A DNA stretch of 16,453 nt from the NCBI GenBank assembly GCA_002788755.1, contig PFRW01000067.1, forward strand, positions 1-16,453. Reading direction: 5' to 3'. Shown here one piece after another: positions 1-6,092 of this stretch. Position 1 is the stretch's first letter; each line of letters starts with the position of its first letter. Both the position numbers and the translations under genes were made by a program. This DNA is from Candidatus Peregrinibacteria bacterium CG_4_9_14_0_2_um_filter_41_14. Its GTDB lineage: Bacteria > Patescibacteriota > Gracilibacteria > UBA1369 > UM-FILTER-41-14. The notes below the pieces were generated by a model. That model saw only the letters and a list, made by a program, of their open reading frames with translations. It was not told the DNA's origin and did not search any database.

Positions 1-193
1 GTACGGTGTTAGCTAGTTAGGCTATCACCATCGTAAAGCAATATTTGTATCAAGGAACTTTATTTCAAAGCGATTTCATATGAAGAAATCTAGTAACTAT
101 ATCAAAGATTTTAGAATCGTCAAATTTTAGGTGTAGCGATAAAAGGGAGTTGTTGCGTGCGTTAAAGGTTAAGAAGCAAAATCCGCAGCTTTG

Positions 194-202
194 TGCTACA
201 AT
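194..202 (+). promoter_or_regulatory. Extended -10 promoter of cca
   Basis: TGC-TACAAT: an extended -10 (TGn) followed by a 5/6 match to TATAAT. No good -35 hexamer lies 16-18 bases upstream, which is typical of extended -10 promoters. The predicted start (~209) would fall inside the AGGAGG at 206-211, so promoter and ribosome binding site cannot both work exactly as drawn. Confidence 0.35.
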
Positions 203-205
203 ATT

Positions 206-211
206 AGGAGG
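206..211 (+). promoter_or_regulatory. Shine-Dalgarno of cca
   Basis: AGGAGG, 14 bases before the ATG at 226, which is longer spacing than the usual 5-9. It is the only clear Shine-Dalgarno sequence I find ahead of any gene in the window, and it supports the ATG at 226 as start. Confidence 0.45.
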
Positions 212-225
212 TTTAAACTTTATAC

Positions 226-1536
226 ATGCAGCCAACTTCGATTAAAATTATTGAGCAATTGCGTGAACAAGGCCATCAGGCCTTTTGGGCCGGTGGCTGC
301 GTACGGGACATGCTTTTGGGCATCAAACCCAAAGACTACGATATTGTTACCAGCGCCCGTCCCGAAGAAATTGAGGCAATATTAGAAACAACAATCCCCA
401 TTGGTAAGGAGTTTGGCGTAATTTTAGCCTTACAAGACGGTCACAATTTTGAAATCGCCACCTTTAGATCCGATTCCGGCTATAGCGATGGCCGCCGCCC
501 CGACGCCGTGGAGTTCACCACCGCCGAAGAAGACGCCAAGCGTCGCGACTTTACCATTAACGGCATGTTTTACGACCCCACTCATGACAAAGTTTTTGAC
601 TATGTTGGTGGGCAAATCGATCTCGAAAACAAGCTAATTCGCTTTATTGGTAATCCCGAGGAGCGGATTAAAGAGGATCATCTCCGTATTTTACGCGCCA
701 TCCGCTTTAAAAATGTCTACGATTTTCAATATCACCCCGACACATACCAGGCAATTAAAAAGCATATCAACCTAGTAAAAGATGTTTCACCCGAACGTGT
801 TGCCGACGAATTAAATAAAATGATTATTAGCCCCCGCCGCGTCGACGCATTAAATGATCTCGCCGATCTTGGCTTATTAGAGCTGATTTTGCCCGAAATT
901 TCAGCCTTAAAAGGTGTTGCCCAACCGGACATCTATCATCAGGAAGGTGACGTTTTTACCCATACAATGGCTTGTTTAAAGTCGATGAGTCCAAATAAGC
1001 CGCTAAGTTTGTATTGGGCGGTAATGCTGCATGATGTCGGCAAAGCCCAAACCTTTAAGGTGGCGGAGCGCATCCGCTTTGACGGCCATGCCGAGGCTTC
1101 TGCTGAAATTGCCAAAAATTTACTTAAACGACTCAAGTTTTCTCGCCGCTTTATTCAAAAAGTAAGTTGGTTATGTGAACATCACATGTCTGTGTTTAAT
1201 GTGCTCGATATGCCCAAGCAAACCCGCATGAAGTGGTTTCTAAAACCATGGTTCCTCGATTTATTGGAAGTACATAAGGCCGATGCCTCTGGGGCGATCC
1301 CCGTTGATTTAGCAGGATACCAAAAAGTCCGTAGTTTATATGACAAAGAAACCAGCCAGTTGCCGGCCCAGCTACCAAAACTACTGTCGGGCGAAGAAGT
1401 TATGCAAATTTTACAACTAAAACCGGGGCCAAAACTTGGCTTAATCCTAGAGGAAATTGCCGATTTACAAAAAGCAGGGGAGCTTGTGACCCCCCTGCAA
1501 ACACGCGCTTGGCTTAAACATAACTACCTAAACTAG
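226..1536 (+). CDS. cca: CCA-adding tRNA nucleotidyltransferase with HD domain
   Basis: Adds or repairs the 3'-terminal CCA of tRNAs from CTP and ATP in the cytoplasm. The 436-residue protein shows the class II nucleotidyltransferase layout. Nucleotide-binding loop GGCVRD is at 23-28, catalytic carboxylates DYD at 37-39, and a likely third carboxylate is E76 in FEIATFR. RRDFTINGM is at 106-114. The base-selecting motif EDHLR is at 150-154, followed by RILRAIRF. A C-terminal HD phosphohydrolase domain has H246, the H269-D270 pair and a downstream GHAE; in the family this domain gives 2',3'-cyclic phosphodiesterase or phosphatase activity. One enzyme probably does full CCA addition, though an A-adding or CC-adding specialist cannot be excluded by eye. 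The gene converges with the next one, overlapping it by 9 bases. Confidence 0.95.
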   Translation: MQPTSIKIIEQLREQGHQAFWAGGCVRDMLLGIKPKDYDIVTSARPEEIEAILETTIPIGKEFGVILALQDGHNFEIATFRSDSGYSDGRRPDAVEFTTAEEDAKRRDFTINGMFYDPTHDKVFDYVGGQIDLENKLIRFIGNPEERIKEDHLRILRAIRFKNVYDFQYHPDTYQAIKKHINLVKDVSPERVADELNKMIISPRRVDALNDLADLGLLELILPEISALKGVAQPDIYHQEGDVFTHTMACLKSMSPNKPLSLYWAVMLHDVGKAQTFKVAERIRFDGHAEASAEIAKNLLKRLKFSRRFIQKVSWLCEHHMSVFNVLDMPKQTRMKWFLKPWFLDLLEVHKADASGAIPVDLAGYQKVRSLYDKETSQLPAQLPKLLSGEEVMQILQLKPGPKLGLILEEIADLQKAGELVTPLQTRAWLKHNYLN

Positions 1537-2673
1537 GTGTTCTTTTTTTAAGCGTTTGTAAATTGTCATTGCGGCCATGCACATTGCCCCTAGTCCCAAT
1601 AGGAGAGCGGCTGCTTGAACAAGGAAACCTAAGTACGGAACCAAAGTTAGTAGTTCAATAGCAATCAAGCCTAAAGCAAATACACCAAAGTGCTCAATCG
1701 GCTTAAGTTTTTTCTTTGAACGTAAGATTAAGCTACCAGCAAAGTATGCAGCAAAAATCTTGGCAACCAGTAACATCCCCGCCAATTTTATCATCAACAA
1801 TAATCCCAATTTAATGCCAATTACACTGATGAAGCATAAAAGAATTGCAAAAAGTGCAGCAGGTACAACGGCAAACCCAATCAACACAGTCATTAGTGGT
1901 TTTTCTTTAACCGCCACTACGCTGCCGGCAACTAGATTTGGTACCATTAACATCAGTAGTAAGCCTAAAACAAGTGTTGTAAGTAAAGAGAAAGCAATAG
2001 CACTTGCTTTCATTTCCCAAAGACCACCGCGGTGCATCTCTGGTCTATCTACTATTTTTTGGCCAAAAATAATTTCACCACCCACCATTGTAGCTGTCAC
2101 TTCTGCCGCTTTTGGGGCGTCATATACCAGGTTACCTTTTATGCTTGTTTTGTCTGATACTCGTAGCTGATTGTCTAACTCTGCTTTCACGTTTCCTTCA
2201 ACTGTTCCATAGATACCAAGTTCACCACCCATGACAAGGATGTCACCTTTTACGGTACCCCACATTTCGGTCATGCCACCAAAAACAACAAGGTCACCAT
2301 TAATTACAGCATCGGCATCGATATATGTTTGTCCGCCTACCAAAATTAAGTCACCACCAATTGTTGCATTAACGCTGACGCTACCGGCAACCATTCTGAC
2401 ATCATCACTTATATCACCATCAATTACAACATCACCAGCCAAGCCTAAAACGTCACCTGTAACTGCACCGGACATATTTAAGTTGCCGCCTGCCGCTAGC
2501 ACATCGCCATTAACAGCTTCTGCCACACGCACACTGCCCGCCGCCACATAAAGGTCGGTTTGGACTGCTTCGTCAATAAGCACACTTTCTCCGGATTTTG
2601 CGGTTAGCGCAAATGCCGAAAAAGGGACTGCTAACATGAGTAGCAGCGAAATAATTGCACCAAATTTTTTCAT
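1528..2673 (-). CDS. Secreted beta-helix (bactofilin-like) protein with C-terminal membrane segments
   Basis: The 381-residue protein starts with a signal peptide (K2-K3, hydrophobic 5-19, likely cleavage after AFA at 20-22). Residues ~30-185 form a repeat with period near 17: GD(V/I/L) recurs at 56, 73, 107, 126 and 143, with GN at 160 and 180, often followed by GG six residues later. This is the right-handed beta-helix pattern of bactofilin/polymer-forming cytoskeletal proteins. Five hydrophobic segments follow at about 223-248, 262-286, 289-316, 328-346 and 348-372, then a basic tail. The signal peptide places the beta-helix outside the membrane, unlike cytoplasmic bactofilins, so a surface scaffold role is inferred, not shown. 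No Shine-Dalgarno precedes the ATG. The gene is divergent from the thioredoxin-fold gene and overlaps cca tail-to-tail. Confidence 0.75.
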   Translation of the reverse strand: MKKFGAIISLLLMLAVPFSAFALTAKSGESVLIDEAVQTDLYVAAGSVRVAEAVNGDVLAAGGNLNMSGAVTGDVLGLAGDVVIDGDISDDVRMVAGSVSVNATIGGDLILVGGQTYIDADAVINGDLVVFGGMTEMWGTVKGDILVMGGELGIYGTVEGNVKAELDNQLRVSDKTSIKGNLVYDAPKAAEVTATMVGGEIIFGQKIVDRPEMHRGGLWEMKASAIAFSLLTTLVLGLLLMLMVPNLVAGSVVAVKEKPLMTVLIGFAVVPAALFAILLCFISVIGIKLGLLLMIKLAGMLLVAKIFAAYFAGSLILRSKKKLKPIEHFGVFALGLIAIELLTLVPYLGFLVQAAALLLGLGAMCMAAMTIYKRLKKEHLV

Positions 2674-2706
2674 TTTTATTTGATTAATAAATTGATACTC
2701 TGATTT

Positions 2707-2715
2707 TGCTATAAA
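2707..2715 (+). promoter_or_regulatory. Extended -10 promoter of the thioredoxin-fold gene
   Basis: TGC-TATAAA in the 82-base divergent gap: TGn plus a 5/6 -10 match, predicted start near 2722 and a leader of about 34 bases. No convincing -35. The leader has no Shine-Dalgarno. Confidence 0.4.
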
Positions 2716-2755
2716 TTAGCGCACGACGCAACCATCATTTAAATTTTTATAAATT

Positions 2756-3280
2756 ATGGCCTTGTTAACATCAAAAAATCTACCAATGGGGATGGAGGCC
2801 CCAATGTTCGAAAATCTTCCAGGTATCGATGGTAAAACTTATTCTCTAGATGATTTTTATCGCTACAAAGCACTCGTCATTATTTTTATGTGTGTTCATT
2901 GCCCTTATGTCCAAAAAATCGAACATCAAATTGTCGAACTTCACAAAAAATACGCCGACCACCAAGTCCGCATTGTTGCCATCAACCCCAACAATGTTGA
3001 GCAGTACCCCGAAGACAGCCTCGAAAACATGAAAAAGCGCGCCGAAGCACAAGGATATAGTAATTTAATCTATTTACGCGATAATTCTCAAGCTGTTGCC
3101 AAAGCCTACATGGCCGAATGCACCCCCGATTTATACTTGTTTGATCAAGATCGCGAACTAGTATATCACGGACGTATTGAAGAAATGCATCAAGCTATAG
3201 ACCTTATGTTGGCCGGCGAGGATCCGATTGTTGACCAAATGCCGTCGCAAGGGTGTTCCATTAAGTGGCGGGAGACATAG
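2756..3280 (+). CDS. Thioredoxin-fold peroxiredoxin-like protein
   Basis: A 174-residue redox protein of the AhpC/TSA-thioredoxin superfamily, resembling the family often called PRX-like 1 or 'thioredoxin family protein'. After an early APMFENLPGIDGK segment, which is the typical entry to the fold, the active-site CxxC is C46-V-H-C49 followed by PYV. The late motif ECTPDLYLFD carries the cis-Pro region. The tail GCSIKW (C167) is characteristic of this subfamily. There is no signal peptide, so it is probably cytoplasmic. Reductase, peroxidase or assembly roles cannot be separated from sequence alone. The last 20 bases overlap the convergent unknown gene. Confidence 0.85.
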   Translation: MALLTSKNLPMGMEAPMFENLPGIDGKTYSLDDFYRYKALVIIFMCVHCPYVQKIEHQIVELHKKYADHQVRIVAINPNNVEQYPEDSLENMKKRAEAQGYSNLIYLRDNSQAVAKAYMAECTPDLYLFDQDRELVYHGRIEEMHQAIDLMLAGEDPIVDQMPSQGCSIKWRET

Positions 3281-4052
3281 AGTGCTGGGCATGCAGGCTC
3301 AGTATTTGCTGCCAGAGTTGTTCAATATGACCTTGTGGTGTATCTGCAACAACGGAGGGGGCACCCAGTTGCTCTAATGCGGCATTTCGCGTCTGTTGAT
3401 TGATCAATTTCGGCACACCAGTAGCTAATGCCAAATATTCTCGACCATCTTCATCCGTATGTACTTCGATACGGCCACGCTTAAAGTAAGGCTTCATTTT
3501 ATTTTTGAGCATTGTCTCGCTATTTTCGGTTTCCAACAGTTCTCTTAAAAGGGAGGCTGTTTTTGGATGTTGCAAAACAGCATCATTTTTTGCCAGAGTC
3601 ACTAAGGCAAACACAATTTTTAGAATGTTAGTAAGTTTTACAAGTATGTGATCCGCCGGTGTTTTAATCTCTGTCTCTTGTTCAGAGATTAATTCATGAT
3701 AGCGCACTAAGTTATTATGATCCGGAGTAGCTTTTTTCCCTATTTGTTGGCGCGCCAGATTCCATTGCCATTCATAAGTTGTTTTTTTCATTAATATTAC
3801 AAGTTGCAAAAATAAGTTATTCGGCGAGTATTTAAGCTGGTTATGTGACGCAGTGCTAACAATGTACTTGGTAGAATCAGTGCCATTTACTCGAGGGGTA
3901 CTAAAGTGAATTGTCATTACATTTTGGCCAGTATTAGCCAGTTCATATAAAAACAAGGCCCATACCTCATCTAAAAAATGATCTCTCAGCTCGTCCATCT
4001 TATGTTGAGAAGTAGATTGTTGCTCAGGTGGAGATGGTGTATTGGGAGCCAT
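3261..4052 (-). CDS. Hypothetical protein, helical, soluble
   Basis: I do not recognise this 263-residue protein. The N-terminus is Pro/Ser/Gln-rich and probably disordered (1-17). It is followed by likely helices (19-40 and 75-160 with an aliphatic stretch near 142-154 that is too short for a membrane segment), a basic KMKPYFKRGRIEV region, and a helical C-terminus. There is no signal peptide, no cysteine and no recognisable catalytic motif. Codon use and base composition resemble the neighbouring housekeeping genes. It is transcribed from a promoter shared back-to-back with rlmH, and its end overlaps the thioredoxin-fold gene by 20 bases. Confidence 0.7.
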   Translation of the reverse strand: MAPNTPSPPEQQSTSQHKMDELRDHFLDEVWALFLYELANTGQNVMTIHFSTPRVNGTDSTKYIVSTASHNQLKYSPNNLFLQLVILMKKTTYEWQWNLARQQIGKKATPDHNNLVRYHELISEQETEIKTPADHILVKLTNILKIVFALVTLAKNDAVLQHPKTASLLRELLETENSETMLKNKMKPYFKRGRIEVHTDEDGREYLALATGVPKLINQQTRNAALEQLGAPSVVADTPQGHIEQLWQQILSLHAQHSMSPAT

Positions 4053-4055
4053 TTT

Positions 4056-4085
4056 TTGACCTTTTAAAGATAATGCAACTATAGT
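4056..4085 (+). promoter_or_regulatory. Promoter of rlmH
   Basis: TTGACC (4056-4061, 5/6) - 18 bases - TATAGT (4080-4085, 5/6). Predicted start near 4092, leader about 33 bases. It shares its -10 region with the opposing promoter at 4078-4105. Confidence 0.5.
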
Positions 4086-4105
4086 ATTTTATAGTGCGAA
4101 GTCAA
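4078..4105 (-). promoter_or_regulatory. Promoter of the unknown gene at 3261-4052
   Basis: Read on the minus strand: TTGACT (4100-4105, 5/6) - 16 bases - TATAGT (4078-4083, 5/6). Its -10 overlaps the rlmH -10 inside the perfect palindrome ACTATAGT (4078-4085). Confidence 0.5.
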
Positions 4106-4124
4106 ATCTCTATTTGTTAGCTGT

Positions 4125-4577
4125 ATGCACATCCGCATCCTTAAAATCGGCAAAACCGCCAACGAATATTTGCCCTTAGAACAAAAGTTCATTACCTATT
4201 TGCAGCCCAATCAGCTGGAAATATTGAGTTTACCTGCCAGCCGTAAAAACGACCCTACTGCCGTAAAAGTTGCCGATCAAGAAACGCTATCCGCCAAAAT
4301 TAAACCGGATTGGCCTACAATATTGCTTACCGAATTCGGCAAGCAGCTAGACACCCCAGCCTTAGCCGATCACCTCCAGCAGTTAACAGCGGCCTCCGGC
4401 CGCCTCCAATTAGTACTTGGCGGCGCCTTTGGCTTTACCAATGAGTTTAAGCGCACACACTCAAATCAAATCAGCCTGTCACCATTAACCTTCCCTCATG
4501 ATCTAGCCTTTGTGGTTCTGCTGGAGCAGCTTTATCGTATAGTCACAATGTGGAAGGGGAAAACCTACCATTATTAA
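4125..4577 (+). CDS. rlmH: 23S rRNA pseudouridine-1915 N3-methyltransferase
   Basis: SPOUT-family methyltransferase that uses S-adenosylmethionine to methylate pseudouridine 1915 in helix 69 of 23S rRNA on assembled ribosomes. The 150 residues match the family length (~155). The SAM-binding knot is visible as LVLGGAFGF (96-104), SLSPLTFPHDL (117-127), LLEQLYR (132-138) and the C-terminal aromatic/His tail YHY (148-150; usually YHH or YHR). F129 stands where most members have Arg (PHxLxR). The ATG at 4125 follows no Shine-Dalgarno. ftsE follows after 36 bases with its own -10 box, so cotranscription is possible but not required. Confidence 0.92.
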   Translation: MHIRILKIGKTANEYLPLEQKFITYLQPNQLEILSLPASRKNDPTAVKVADQETLSAKIKPDWPTILLTEFGKQLDTPALADHLQQLTAASGRLQLVLGGAFGFTNEFKRTHSNQISLSPLTFPHDLAFVVLLEQLYRIVTMWKGKTYHY

Positions 4578-4580
4578 AAG

Positions 4581-4607
4581 AGTTAGCTATAATAATCTTA
4601 CCTAACT
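4581..4607 (+). promoter_or_regulatory. ftsE -10 box flanked by an inverted repeat
   Basis: A perfect TATAAT (4588-4593) 20 bases before the ftsE ATG, with no good -35. It lies inside a 6-base inverted repeat, AGTTAG (4581-4586) and CTAACT (4602-4607). The arrangement could be an operator, but 6-base arms also arise by chance. Predicted leader about 14 bases without Shine-Dalgarno. Confidence 0.35.
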
Positions 4608-4613
4608 GGTTCT

Positions 4614-5291
4614 ATGATTATCCTTAAAGACGTATCAAAACATTTTGGCGACAACATAATTTTGGATAATCTTAATTGCGCGATTGACGCTGGCGAGTTT
4701 ATCTTTTTTGTGGGTGTTTCCGGCGTTGGTAAGTCCACCCTGTTACACATGATGATTGGGGCGGAACATCCAACCACCGGCGCCATTTTGGTTGATAAAA
4801 TCAACATTGCCGACATGAACCACCACGCTCTGCAGCTTTATCGGCGCAAAGTTGGCATGGTTTTTCAAGATTTTAAGCTTCTCCCCCGCAAAACCGTCTA
4901 CGAAAACGTGCGCTTTGCCCTAGACGCCATTGATGAAGACTTTGCCACCATTACCCCCAAAGTAATGCAAGCCCTACACGAAGTCGGCCTGCAAGACAAA
5001 GAAGATGCCTTCCCCCAAGAACTTTCCGGCGGCGAAAAACAACGTGTCGCCATTGCCCGCGCCTTAGTCCACGAACCAAACTTAATAATAGCCGACGAGC
5101 CAACCGGCAACCTCGACCCCTACACCAGCCGCGACATTATTCAACTTCTCCAAAAAATTAATCAAAAACGCAACGTCACCGTCCTAATCGCCACCCACGA
5201 CCAAACTGTCGTTAACGAAATGCAACAACGTGTCATTTTAATTGACCAAGGCAAGATTATTAGAGATGAGCGGAATGCGATGTATAGCTAG
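4614..5291 (+). CDS. ftsE: Cell division ABC transporter ATPase FtsE
   Basis: Cytoplasmic ATPase that pairs with the membrane protein FtsX to control peptidoglycan hydrolases at the division site. The 225 residues match FtsE length. Walker A is GVSGVGKST (34-42), the Q-loop is Q85 in the FtsE-typical VFQDFKLLP, the ABC signature is LSGGEKQ (137-143), Walker B is LIIADE (157-162) followed by PTGNLDP, and the H-loop is H195. The FQDFKLLP...TVYENV segment is what separates it from other MacB/LolD-type ATPases. No ftsX follows: the downstream gene is purQ on the opposite strand, sharing the CTAG at 5288-5291 as overlapping stop codons. Confidence 0.88.
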   Translation: MIILKDVSKHFGDNIILDNLNCAIDAGEFIFFVGVSGVGKSTLLHMMIGAEHPTTGAILVDKINIADMNHHALQLYRRKVGMVFQDFKLLPRKTVYENVRFALDAIDEDFATITPKVMQALHEVGLQDKEDAFPQELSGGEKQRVAIARALVHEPNLIIADEPTGNLDPYTSRDIIQLLQKINQKRNVTVLIATHDQTVVNEMQQRVILIDQGKIIRDERNAMYS

Positions 5292-6091
5292 CCAAAATAC
5301 CCAACCCCATTCTCGTAAATAACCTGCGCCACACTCTTGTCGCTAAACTCTTTGCCGGCGCGTTTGGCTTTTTCTTTTAAAAGCGTCCAGTTGGCTTGGT
5401 TGTAGGCGGTTAAAAAGCGGTCCGGGTGGGGCATTAGGCCAAAGATTCGGCCGCTACTGTCACAAATACCGGCAATGTCTCGGGCGGCACCGTTTGGGTT
5501 TAGGGGAAAAAGGCCGTCGGCTGGCGCGCCGGCTTCATTACAATATTGTAAGGCAATTTGGTCATTTTGGGCTAAGTGGTCTAGTACAGTCTCTTCGGCA
5601 AAAAAATTGCCCTCTCCATGACCAACCGATAACGGCAAAACACCTATATTTTTCGTGAAGACACATTTTGTTGATACACTTTTAACGTTTACCCAACGGC
5701 ATTGGTAACGATTACTGGCATTTGGACGTAAGGCTACTTTGCGCATGCCCATTTCACCTTCAAACCCCGGTAAAATCCCTAAGTTGACCATCATTTGAAA
5801 ACCGTTACAAATCCCCATTACCAACTTGTCTTTTTGCGTGAAAGTCATTAATTGCTCCCAAATGTTGTTGCGTAAGCGGTTTGCCATTGCAATTCCGGCG
5901 CCCAAGTCGTCCCCATAGGCAAAACCGCCGGGAAAAGCCAAAATCTGATAGTCATCCAGTTTTTTATGGCCTTGAGCCAAATCGTTTATGTGTACCATCT
6001 CTGTGTCTGCTCCGGCTTGAATAAAGGCTTGCGCCATTTCACGTTCACCGTTTATACCGTTCCCCGTTAAAACAATTACTTTTGGTTTCAT
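5288..6091 (-). CDS. purQ: FGAM synthase glutamine amidotransferase subunit PurQ
   Basis: Class I glutaminase that supplies ammonia to PurL for converting FGAR to FGAM. The nucleophile is C95 in GICNGFQ; the oxyanion/glutamine region is FPGGFAYGDDLGAG (53-66); PurQ-specific motifs GHGEGNF (157-163) and NPNGA..IAGI are present. The catalytic His is H222 in MPHPD, where the usual third residue Glu is Asp (D224). I chose the ATG at 6091 (267 residues, starting MKPKVIVLTGNG) over an upstream in-frame ATG at 6130, because the beta-strand entering the fold starts there and purL stops at 6093: the junction reads TAA-T-ATG, a coupling arrangement. 267 residues is longer than compact Bacillus-type PurQ (~227). 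Confidence 0.93.
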   Translation of the reverse strand: MKPKVIVLTGNGINGEREMAQAFIQAGADTEMVHINDLAQGHKKLDDYQILAFPGGFAYGDDLGAGIAMANRLRNNIWEQLMTFTQKDKLVMGICNGFQMMVNLGILPGFEGEMGMRKVALRPNASNRYQCRWVNVKSVSTKCVFTKNIGVLPLSVGHGEGNFFAEETVLDHLAQNDQIALQYCNEAGAPADGLFPLNPNGAARDIAGICDSSGRIFGLMPHPDRFLTAYNQANWTLLKEKAKRAGKEFSDKSVAQVIYENGVGYFG

Positions 6092-6092
6092 A

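Larger units (their letters stand above)
1..225. other. Non-coding left edge / cca leader
   Basis: All six frames are closed by stops within the first ~20 bases (the sequence begins with several overlapping TAG/TTA/CTA triplets), so no gene enters from the left edge. A 16-codon frame starting at base 80 after a CATATG has no supporting signal. I see no tRNA, riboswitch or repeat. The stretch carries only the likely cca promoter and ribosome binding site at its right end. Confidence 0.5.

Noticed and set aside
80..130. 16-codon frame at the left edge
   Set aside because: Too short, no ribosome site, no recognisable product.
1760..2551. Plus-strand open frames of 136 and 106 codons opposite the beta-helix gene
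   Set aside because: Thr/Pro/Ser-rich low-complexity products that mirror the Gly/Val/Asp repeat on the other strand; no start signals. They are antisense shadows.
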